NCBI GenBank assembly: GCA_001701065.1
Contig: DAAL01000189.1
Coordinates: forward strand, 1 to 13,005
Origin: Bacteroidales bacterium GP4
Lineage (GTDB): Bacteria; Bacteroidota; Bacteroidia; Bacteroidales; Muribaculaceae
DNA length: 13,005 nucleotides
Reading direction: 5' to 3'
This document shows, in pieces, positions 7,830 to 13,005 of this stretch (positions are counted from its first letter, which is position 1; each line of letters begins with the position of its first letter). The position numbers and the translations under genes are program-made. The notes beneath the pieces are model-generated. The model did no database searches, had not been told where the DNA came from, and saw only the letters and a list, made by a program, of their open reading frames with translations.

Positions 7830-8696
7830 TTAGTCGGTTTGTATTACGAGGAAGTTGGAGATGCTCCAGAAGTCGGTAGGATTCAGCACATGGAGTGTGA
7901 AATTACGCTTGCTTGTGGTAGTTAATTGATAGGACGATTCCGGCATGTTGGTCAGTATGCGCGGACGTTTTGCCTCAAATGAAATCTCTCTCCATTTGCG
8001 GATATCCACCTTAGCGAATTTACTGCGGTCAAGGACAGCATCGTTTACAAGCTTTTTCTTTTTGAGGACACCCTTGCGTTCAAGGTCTTTCTTAGTGCCG
8101 ATAAGGACATAGCATTGGTTTATCATCTCATCCTGTTTCACCAATGCTTTGGTTTGAGCTTGTGATTTCTTGTCAAGTTCCGCTATGGCTGAGGCTTGGT
8201 CATCAATCAGAATTTTTTGGGATAGCACTTTCTGTTGCAACTTCTCTATATCCACATCTTTTTTCGACAGCTCTTCTCTTAATGATGCTATCTGCGCATC
8301 CTTCTGAGCAAGCTGTAGCTTCATGTGTTCAACAAGTTCACTCACTCCGGCTTCCCCTTTATTGTTTTTTATCGTAGACTGTAGTTTTGTGATTTTGTCT
8401 TGATAATGGCGCAATACTTTTTCGTAGCGGTCAAGATTCTTCAACGCATCGGTGCGCTTGATGGGCAATTCACTATTTGGGTCGATGAATAATAAACCTT
8501 CTTCCTCACTGATTGAGTCAAGAGCGGTGTTTATTGTTGTGACCATCTCATTGATTGCTGAAAGCCGCTCTGATTGCTGTTGGTTGGTTATGCGCAGAGA
8601 ATCCCTTTCAGCCACAATTTTTGCCACTTCACTCCCTGATTGATTGCAGGAAGTACATAGTAACAATACACTAAATATGGAAATCAGATATTTCAT
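7830..8696 (-). CDS. Coiled-coil lipoprotein, Cbp1-like family
   Basis: The 288-aa product begins MKYLISIFSVLLLCTSC, a lipoprotein signal with lipid cysteine at 17. Two long heptad-like helical stretches follow (about 22-56 and 95-190, rich in Lys, Glu, Gln and Leu). A compact C-terminal domain (about 195-288) contains VLIGTKKDLERKGVL, KFAKVDIRKWREISF, PESSYQL and PTDFWSISNFLVI. From memory, that layout and these C-terminal motifs match Bacteroidetes proteins annotated as Cbp1-family collagen-binding adhesins, but the similarity is recalled and not computed, so binding activity should not be assumed. The ATG at 8696 lies 4 bases after the upstream stop and places the signal peptide correctly; the longer reading from 8723 overlaps the previous gene. 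It is probably anchored in a membrane. Confidence 0.82.
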   Translation of the reverse strand: MKYLISIFSVLLLCTSCNQSGSEVAKIVAERDSLRITNQQQSERLSAINEMVTTINTALDSISEEEGLLFIDPNSELPIKRTDALKNLDRYEKVLRHYQDKITKLQSTIKNNKGEAGVSELVEHMKLQLAQKDAQIASLREELSKKDVDIEKLQQKVLSQKILIDDQASAIAELDKKSQAQTKALVKQDEMINQCYVLIGTKKDLERKGVLKKKKLVNDAVLDRSKFAKVDIRKWREISFEAKRPRILTNMPESSYQLTTTSKRNFTLHVLNPTDFWSISNFLVIQTD

Positions 8697-8700
8697 AAAG

Positions 8701-9423
8701 CTATTGGGGGTTAGGGAGTACATAAAGCATTAATTGCATGTCAGCTCTCAAGCGTGCTTTGGGACGAAGATTCTTTGGTAAATCATTCCATTCTATTATG
8801 TCGGAAGGAGTTACATTGTACTTTTCGGCTATGATTTCAAGAGTCTCGCCACGTTTTACATTGTGGAATACAACCTGCATTTTAGGTTCGTTATCCTCAA
8901 TCTCCGGTTCCGGCTCCGGTTCCGGTTCTTTAACCTCTTCTTCGGCTTTTGACAATGGTGTGACAATTTCTCTCATTCCATCAGAGTATTTTATCATAAA
9001 TACCTCCTGCAGAGCAAATACTTCAGCAATGGGGATGACTTTGGTGTTCCCTCGTTTTGATAGAAGGTAGGTGACTTTGTTGGGGAATATCTGAGCCTCA
9101 TAGCATGGTATCTCTTTACCGGAAACCAAGTATATTACATCTTGTTTTTTGTTTATTTTCTGATTCTCCCCGGTCACTCTTTTCCCTTCGGAGTTTATAT
9201 AGATGTTTCCTCGCTTGTCGAAGTGCATCATGTAGATGTCCTTTAAGTCAATGCGTTGTGACGCTGGACTTTTCTTATCATAATTGTAAGAAATTCCATC
9301 ATTGTCAACCTGTAGGATATTGACCTTAAGCTCGCTTCCGTCACGCAGGATTACGATGTCATCCTGTGCTAACGATGAGAGAGCGCAAATTGCGAACAAA
9401 AAGAATATACTAATCCTTTTCAT
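8701..9423 (-). CDS. Exported LysM protein with duplicated beta domain
   Basis: The 240-aa protein has a signal peptide (1-20, ending LSSLAQ). Two related units follow: about 22-75 (DIVILRDGSELKVNILQVD ... DLKDIYMMHFDKRG) and 95-152 (DVIYLVSGKEIPCYEAQIF ... EVFALQEVFMIKYSDG). Both resemble the short beta unit, common in Bacteroidetes exported proteins, that ends in a phrase like VFMIKYENG. A Pro/Glu linker (159-181) encoded by a six-base repeat leads to a C-terminal LysM domain (184-235, FHNVKRGETLEIIAEKYNV). LysM should bind peptidoglycan; the role of the beta units is unknown. I prefer ATG 9423, 4 bases after the upstream stop and matching the spacing of the next gene. ATG 9435 (four residues longer, overlapping upstream) is a fair alternative. 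Confidence 0.82.
   Translation of the reverse strand: MKRISIFFLFAICALSSLAQDDIVILRDGSELKVNILQVDNDGISYNYDKKSPASQRIDLKDIYMMHFDKRGNIYINSEGKRVTGENQKINKKQDVIYLVSGKEIPCYEAQIFPNKVTYLLSKRGNTKVIPIAEVFALQEVFMIKYSDGMREIVTPLSKAEEEVKEPEPEPEPEIEDNEPKMQVVFHNVKRGETLEIIAEKYNVTPSDIIEWNDLPKNLRPKARLRADMQLMLYVLPNPQ
8902..8928 (-). repeat. Hexanucleotide repeat encoding a Glu-Pro tract
   Basis: On the plus strand CTCCGG and TTCCGG alternate for four units and end in TTC. On the coding strand this reads as alternating Glu and Pro codons in the linker before the LysM domain. Copy number change would keep the frame and only alter linker length. Confidence 0.7.
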
Positions 9424-9427
9424 TAAA

Positions 9428-10633
9428 TTATTCATTTTTGAATCGTTTAGTACCGGTTTGATGACAATACATATCCATTATTCCTTCAGTATCAAGATAA
9501 CGTATCATATAATGTCTTTGGGTCGTTTCTCCTGTTCTGAAGTCTAACAATTCATCAGCATTTTCAATCTCAACATCAGTGAGATTAAATGTCAGATAAT
9601 TCCTTGTCAATGTATAGGTTCCCCATGCTTTTACAATTATGTCATTGGATAAATCTTTATAATAGTAATATAGTCGATCGGATGTGTCGTATATTGTGAT
9701 GTATTCAAATTCACCATCATAAGTATCATACCGAGACCAAGTACTTTTTATATATGGCACATAATTAGGACAATCATATAATGCAATTTTTTTATAATCA
9801 TCAAAATAGTAATCTCCCCATCGCAAGATGTCATTGCTAATTTTAATTGGATTCGTTCCACATACATGGAAATAATCATAGTTGCTATCATCAATAGTAT
9901 CCCCGCCAAGAATAGTTAGTTCTTCGGAAATAAAATCATATTCCCATTTTAGAGTAAAATCAATTTCCCAATATTGTGGTTTATCTTCCTTACGGAAAAA
10001 GTAGTGTAAGCTATTTGGATCCCAGAAACATAGAATTTCATCATCTGCTTTTTCATAGCCATCACCATAGTTATAACCTGTCATTTTCCAAGCTCCTATT
10101 AACATTTCTGAAACATTAGCATTCGGTGTGTATTGTGTTGTAGGAACATCTGTTTTTGATATTTTTCTGAATTTCAGGATATCAGATGATTCATTATCGT
10201 TTAGTGTGAGAGTATTGTTTGAAACATTTCCAATCTTATATGAATTTGTGCTCCCATCTAATATTATCGTAAGAGTACTGCGTAAAAAATTGTAATTCCA
10301 CTCACCTGAACATGTCGTTTCGTAAGTGGATTTTGTCAAATCCACTCCGGAGTATTTGGTGATGTTATTTTCGGAAGTGATTGAGTATATTACATAGGAG
10401 CCATCATTGAATGAAGAATTTTCTCCATTCTCTTTTAATTCCGTTAACAGCCAATTGCCGATTAACATATCGGCGGTGCTTTCTGTTCTATCAGGTGGAT
10501 TTGGTGTCGGTTCCTCATTATTGTTGTCACTTTTGCTGCAGCCAATCGTTAATAAAAAACATCCTGTAATTAGGATGTTTTTTATTAATAGAAGGGTCTT
10601 TTTAGATAAAAATTTATCGTAATGTGCATCCAT
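9428..10633 (-). CDS. Lipoprotein with repeated lipocalin-like domains
   Basis: The 401-aa product has an N-terminal lipoprotein signal (hydrophobic about 14-31, then C32 followed by SKSDNNNEE; C25 in LITGC is a second candidate lipid site). Two clear repeats begin with DMLIGNW (55-61) and EMLIGAW (176-182). A third, weaker unit is suggested from about 295 (YIKSTWSRYDTYDGEFEYI ... WGTYTLTRNYLTF). Each unit is mostly beta and ends with an L-T-hydrophobic strand, like lipocalin-like domains of Bacteroidetes lipoproteins. The ligand is unknown. The ATG at 10633 overlaps the previous gene by 20 bases and gives an unusually long basic lead before the signal; no later ATG keeps the signal peptide. 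A terminator-like hairpin lies within codons 17-27. Base composition is strongly AT-rich, about 30% GC at 9781-9840. Confidence 0.8.
   Translation of the reverse strand: MDAHYDKFLSKKTLLLIKNILITGCFLLTIGCSKSDNNNEEPTPNPPDRTESTADMLIGNWLLTELKENGENSSFNDGSYVIYSITSENNITKYSGVDLTKSTYETTCSGEWNYNFLRSTLTIILDGSTNSYKIGNVSNNTLTLNDNESSDILKFRKISKTDVPTTQYTPNANVSEMLIGAWKMTGYNYGDGYEKADDEILCFWDPNSLHYFFRKEDKPQYWEIDFTLKWEYDFISEELTILGGDTIDDSNYDYFHVCGTNPIKISNDILRWGDYYFDDYKKIALYDCPNYVPYIKSTWSRYDTYDGEFEYITIYDTSDRLYYYYKDLSNDIIVKAWGTYTLTRNYLTFNLTDVEIENADELLDFRTGETTQRHYMIRYLDTEGIMDMYCHQTGTKRFKNE
10554..10583. terminator. Intrinsic-terminator-like hairpin inside the start of the 401-aa gene
   Basis: AAAAAACATCCT (10554-10565) and AGGATGTTTTTT (10572-10583) are perfectly complementary 12-base arms around a 6-base loop. 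On the minus strand, the direction of the operon, the stem ends in a T-run. It lies 31 bases after the stop of the 135-aa gene and within the signal-peptide codons of the next gene. It could terminate most transcripts after the 135-aa gene or act as an attenuator. It could also be a by-product of Ile/Lys/Leu codons. Confidence 0.5.
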
Positions 10634-11021
10634 CTCGGGTAATATTTAGGGTGCTATTCTTTATCGTTTTTCCAGAGCGAGAATCTTTCAATGAGAAAGT
10701 TATATAAAGTGTTCCGCTTATACCATCTATACCGTCGGAGAATTCATCCCGAGCATCTCTTACTTCATCATCAAAATAGTAGATGGCTTGATTCTTGTCT
10801 ACACCTTTCCAATAGTACTGAGTCAGTTCACTATTGAGTTCCGCTTTTAATGAGGAGCATTGTTGAACGCTTAATCCTCCACCTTCAACCGATGATACTT
10901 CCATGAAGTAATCACTATAGGTGGATTCTGGTTCGTCATCGTCGTCACCGCATGAAGTTAGGACAAAGGATGGCAGTAAAAATACTAATAAAAGTAATAA
11001 TGATTTAAATTCTTTTTTCAT
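10614..11021 (-). CDS. Small acidic lipoprotein of unknown function
   Basis: The 135-aa product begins MKKEFKSLLLLLVFLLPSFVLTSC, a lipoprotein signal with lipid cysteine at 24. It is followed by GDDDDEPE. Acidic residues just after the cysteine are known in Bacteroidetes to direct lipoproteins to the cell surface, so surface display is plausible. The mature part (about 30-135) is mixed alpha/beta with no motif I recognise; it ends with a strand-rich stretch (GTLYITFSLKDSRSGK). It is the first gene of the lipoprotein/LysM operon, 122 bases downstream of the HTH gene, and its end overlaps the next gene by 20 bases. The start is ATG 11021. Confidence 0.75.
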   Translation of the reverse strand: MKKEFKSLLLLLVFLLPSFVLTSCGDDDDEPESTYSDYFMEVSSVEGGGLSVQQCSSLKAELNSELTQYYWKGVDKNQAIYYFDDEVRDARDEFSDGIDGISGTLYITFSLKDSRSGKTIKNSTLNITRDGCTLR

Positions 11022-11143
11022 TGCGTAAAAAATTGTTAAAGTTTATTTGCGCATAGTTATGGATTAGATGGGTTAAAAACGAGAAAACGGCGTAGCGTAA
11101 TTGGCTACATAAGTGTGTCGTAATTTGATACAATAGGACCGTT
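11022..11143. other. Intergenic region between the HTH gene and the lipoprotein operon
   Basis: These 122 bases should hold the operon promoter, but I find no exact TAnnTTTG on the minus strand. The nearest is TAACTATG with one mismatch, read leftward near 11060. AAAACGG (11084-11090) and CCGTTTT (11139-11145) form a 7-base inverted repeat around a smaller one, GTAGC/GCTAC (11092-11096 and 11104-11108). CGTAATT occurs twice directly (11096-11102 and 11119-11125). These could be binding sites for the adjacent HTH protein. Confidence 0.35.
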
Positions 11144-11356
11144 TTAAGGTTTGGATTCGTGGTGGTTACGAGCAAGGTCGTTGAAAAAATTATATCGAAG
11201 CACGGTACTGATGCGTTCCAATAGCTGTAGGTCAATATTGGGATTATTGAATATTTTGTACACATGTGTACGTGTACAGCATATTTGCTCCGCAAACCAT
11301 GTAACGCTGTGCCCGTCCTCTTTTAGCTTTTCCCTAATAAGGTGACCTATGTGCAT
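11144..11356 (-). CDS. Small HTH (XRE-like) DNA-binding protein
   Basis: The 70-aa protein starts MHIGHLIREKLKEDGHSVTWFAEQICC and carries a helix-turn-helix at about 17-40 (SVTWFAEQICCTRTHVYKIF). A helical tail follows (IDLQLLERISTVLRYNFF). It resembles a family of very small HTH proteins common in Bacteroides and relatives, with the phrases SVTWFA, CxRTxVYxIF and LLxRISxxLxxxFF. These are presumed transcriptional regulators; no targets are known to me. It lies upstream of and on the same strand as the six-gene exported-protein operon, so it may regulate that operon or itself. The start is ATG 11356. GGTGAC-rich bases next to the start give no strong Shine-Dalgarno site, which is usual in this phylum. 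Confidence 0.8.
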   Translation of the reverse strand: MHIGHLIREKLKEDGHSVTWFAEQICCTRTHVYKIFNNPNIDLQLLERISTVLRYNFFNDLARNHHESKP

Positions 11357-11644
11357 ATCAGTGATTTATGAATAGTTCGGCAATCGCACCCGTTGCCGGT
11401 ATAATCAATTGATATGCAGAAGCGTGGGCGAAGTTCCGTTTATCACCACAGAGGCATCGCCAAACGCCCTACCAAGAATAAACAGCCCACTCCCACGCCT
11501 ATTATCGTATATCGAATCTTACGCCGATAGGCGTAGAGCGGATATGCGACAAGCATGAGCGCTACTTGACTGCTTTGTCCACTGGGTAAATTTTGGCGAA
11601 TTCCTATGGTTGGATAAAGCAAGAAACGCTTCAAAAATAAAAAT
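11357..11644. other. Non-coding stretch with several inverted repeats
   Basis: I see no convincing gene in these 288 bases. The structures present are: CGGCAA/TTGCCG (11378-11383 and 11393-11398), 15 bases upstream of the HTH gene start beyond the first arm; the palindrome ATCAATTGAT (11404-11413); a nested fold with GCGTGGG/CCCACGC (11422-11428 and 11492-11498) enclosing GTTTAT/ATAAAC (11438-11443 and 11478-11483); and the hairpin TACGCC-GATA-GGCGTA (11520-11535). The first could be an operator of the HTH gene. The nested fold could be a structured RNA on either strand. No tRNA, tmRNA or RNase P signature is visible. Confidence 0.4.
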
Positions 11645-11672
11645 CTTGGCTAAAACCGGAGCTTTAGCCAAG
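11634..11672 (-). terminator. Intrinsic terminator after the aldolase gene
   Basis: CTTGGCTAAA (11645-11654) and TTTAGCCAAG (11663-11672) form a perfect 10-bp stem with an 8-base loop. On the minus strand the stem is followed by ATTTTTATTTTTG. It begins 41 bases past the stop of the leftward aldolase gene, the right place and orientation for a rho-independent terminator. Confidence 0.85.
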
Positions 11673-11713
11673 TACAAATTTATATATTTACTGTCAAACT
11701 CGCAAATGCCCGG

Positions 11714-12754
11714 TTAAAAAGAAGCGGGAATGTGGGAGATGAGAGTGTCGATTTGGTCGGGAGGAGTCGCCCAATCGGTCACGAAGCGCACTGCCGATTC
11801 GGTTTCTCCGGCGGGTCCCCACGGTTCGAATGTGGCGTATTGGCGCAGATGTTCAATAACTTTATTCGGCAATACGAAGAATTGCTGATTAGTGGGTGAG
11901 TCGACAAGAGTACGGTAGCCGGCGTGCAGCATGGCTTGCTTAAGTTTAAGAGCCATAGCGACAGCATGGGAACCTATCTCGAAGTACAGACTGTCAGTGA
12001 ACAGCGTGTCAAACTGTAGTCCGGTGAGCCGTCCTTTGGCAAGCAGCGCGCCATGTTGCTTCACAAGGGAGATAAAGTGCTTAAGCAGGTGAGTGTGGCG
12101 GGTCACGACAGCCTCGCCGAACAGCGCGCCCACTTTGGTGCCTCCTATGTAAAATATGTCGGCTATACGGGCGATGTCCTTGAGTGTAACATCAGGCGAT
12201 GCCGCAAGTCCATATCCAAGACGTGCGCCGTCAATGAACAAAGGTATGCCGGCATTATTGCACACTTCCTTAATCTCCTCCAGTTCGCTTAGTGAGTAGA
12301 TAGTGCCAAGCTCGGTGGGGAATGAGATGTAGAGCATTCCCGGAGCCACCATGTGCTCATGGCTTTCATCGGCGTAGAAAGCATCGATGTACCCTTTTAC
12401 GTCCGATGCTTTTACTTTGCCTTCGTAGGCTGGAAGTGTCAGCACTTTGTGGCAAGTGGCTTCGATGGCTCCCGCTTCATGGACGTTGATGTGTCCACTG
12501 TCAGCCGACAACACGCCTTCGTGATGGTGCAGCAGTGCATCGATTACTGTGCTATTGGTCTGAGTGCCGCCCACAAGCAGGTAAACGTCGCCTTCCGAAA
12601 GACCGCATGCGTCAAGTATTTTCTTCTTTGCCGATGCCGTATAGGTGTCAGTTCCGTAACCGGTGGTCTTTTCGAGGTTTGTGGCAATCAGCCGTTCCAT
12701 TATGCGGGGATGCGCGCCTGCCATATAGTCGCTGTCGAAGTGCAATTTATCCAT
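11714..12754 (-). CDS. Threonine-aldolase-like PLP-dependent enzyme (fold type I)
   Basis: The 346-aa protein matches the low-specificity threonine aldolase / beta-eliminating lyase group, which splits L-threonine or L-allo-threonine to glycine and acetaldehyde using PLP. Visible features are an N-terminal FDSDYMAGAHP (6-16), the phosphate-binding turn GGTQTNS (62-68), His92 in HINVHEAGAIE (stacking on PLP), FIDGARLGYG (173-182, Asp175 to the pyridine nitrogen) and the PLP lysine K207 in YIGGTKVGALFGE. The active site is therefore complete. ATG 12754 overlaps the end of folA as ATGGATAA, suggesting translational coupling; the upstream in-frame TTG at 12766 is less likely. Glycine and folate chemistry are linked through one-carbon metabolism, so the pairing is sensible. 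Exact substrate specificity is not certain. Confidence 0.88.
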   Translation of the reverse strand: MDKLHFDSDYMAGAHPRIMERLIATNLEKTTGYGTDTYTASAKKKILDACGLSEGDVYLLVGGTQTNSTVIDALLHHHEGVLSADSGHINVHEAGAIEATCHKVLTLPAYEGKVKASDVKGYIDAFYADESHEHMVAPGMLYISFPTELGTIYSLSELEEIKEVCNNAGIPLFIDGARLGYGLAASPDVTLKDIARIADIFYIGGTKVGALFGEAVVTRHTHLLKHFISLVKQHGALLAKGRLTGLQFDTLFTDSLYFEIGSHAVAMALKLKQAMLHAGYRTLVDSPTNQQFFVLPNKVIEHLRQYATFEPWGPAGETESAVRFVTDWATPPDQIDTLISHIPASF

Positions 12755-13005
12755 TTTTGCGTTCAAAGGTTAAAAAACGATAGTTAATGTTCGATTTATT
12801 GTCGGTCATGGGTTCCGATGCGCTCACCAAGTCCCATTCTTCGGGTTTATAGCAGTCAAGGAATGTGTCGGCATCGGTCACTTCTTCGTCTATTAAGGTA
12901 AGGTAAAGTCGATGAGCTTTCGGGAACGCCTGCCTGTAGATTTCGCCGCCACCCACAATCATAACTTCAGGTGCATCGGCGCATCGTATCGGTATGACAA
13001 TGTTA
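12747..13005 (-). CDS. folA: Dihydrofolate reductase, C-terminal part (N-terminus outside window)
   Basis: DHFR reduces dihydrofolate to tetrahydrofolate with NADPH. The 85 visible residues include EVMIVGGGEIYRQAFPKA, the strand and glycine-rich NADPH-binding turn typical of the family, then HRLYLTLIDEEVTDADTFL and the C-terminal strand NYRFLTFERKNG, which is the normal end of a bacterial DHFR. The frame continues without a stop to the right edge, so the substrate-binding N-terminal half lies beyond the window. Its last 8 bases overlap the start of the aldolase gene. The symbol is given because the C-terminal signature is specific. The operon promoter is outside the window. Confidence 0.88.
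   Translation of the reverse strand, partial: NIVIPIRCADAPEVMIVGGGEIYRQAFPKAHRLYLTLIDEEVTDADTFLDCYKPEEWDLVSASEPMTDNKSNINYRFLTFERKNG

Noticed and set aside
11414..11530. 38-aa very basic rightward reading frame (MQKRGRSSVYHH...)
   Set aside because: Too short, no recognisable family, no promoter or ribosome site, and its composition is explained by the overlapping inverted repeats.
11443..11634. 63-aa leftward reading frame with a possible membrane segment near its end
   Set aside because: It begins with TTG inside the T-run of the aldolase terminator, resembles nothing I know, and lies over inverted repeats. A shorter ATG version (from 11556, 37 aa) is possible but unsupported.
12353..12787. 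144-aa rightward frame opposite the aldolase gene
   Set aside because: Shadow of a gene with a complete PLP active site; the translation is Cys/Phe-rich and featureless.
1..13005. CRISPR array, tRNA/rRNA, transposase or integrase
   Set aside because: No regularly spaced direct repeats, no cloverleaf or rRNA signature and no DDE or tyrosine-recombinase motif were found on either strand.

Overview
This window looks like the chromosome of a gut Bacteroidales bacterium, probably of the Muribaculaceae/Bacteroidaceae type. The reasons are the gene neighbourhood (pdxJ, exbB, exbD and tonB diverging from a CBS/ACT-domain gene and nadK), promoter boxes of the Bacteroidetes form TAnnTTTG, lipoproteins with acidic residues after the lipid cysteine, and a small HTH protein of a type common in Bacteroides. 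Genus and species cannot be fixed from sequence alone.

Left block (1-4990, about 55% GC in a sampled line). Leftward from about 2.7 kb run pdxJ (vitamin B6), exbB, exbD and a TonB-like energy transducer cut by the left edge. Together the last three form an inner-membrane motor that powers outer-membrane uptake. Rightward from the same intergenic region run a CBS/ACT-domain protein that starts with TTG, nadK (NADP supply) and a YgjP-like zinc metallopeptidase, packed with overlaps or gaps of a few bases. The shared intergenic region holds two candidate promoters and a perfect 10-bp hairpin.

Middle block (5020-11356, more AT-rich, leftward). In transcription order it holds a small HTH regulator, then six exported proteins: a 135-aa acidic lipoprotein, a 401-aa lipoprotein with lipocalin-like repeats, a LysM protein with a duplicated beta domain, a coiled-coil lipoprotein resembling Cbp1-type proteins, a 655-aa LysM/Sel1/zinc-ribbon protein, and a LysM protein with a beta-barrel-like end. 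Gaps between the genes are -20 to 18 bases, so they probably form one operon. Three of the six carry a peptidoglycan-binding LysM domain. I read this as an uncharacterised cell-envelope module and the best candidate here for something undescribed. A terminator-like hairpin sits inside the start of the 401-aa gene and could split or attenuate the operon.

Right block (11645-13005, about 58% GC in a sampled line). Leftward, the C-terminal part of dihydrofolate reductase (cut by the right edge) overlaps by 8 bases a threonine-aldolase-like PLP enzyme, followed by a strong intrinsic terminator. The roughly 290 bases between that terminator and the HTH gene hold no convincing gene but contain several inverted repeats.
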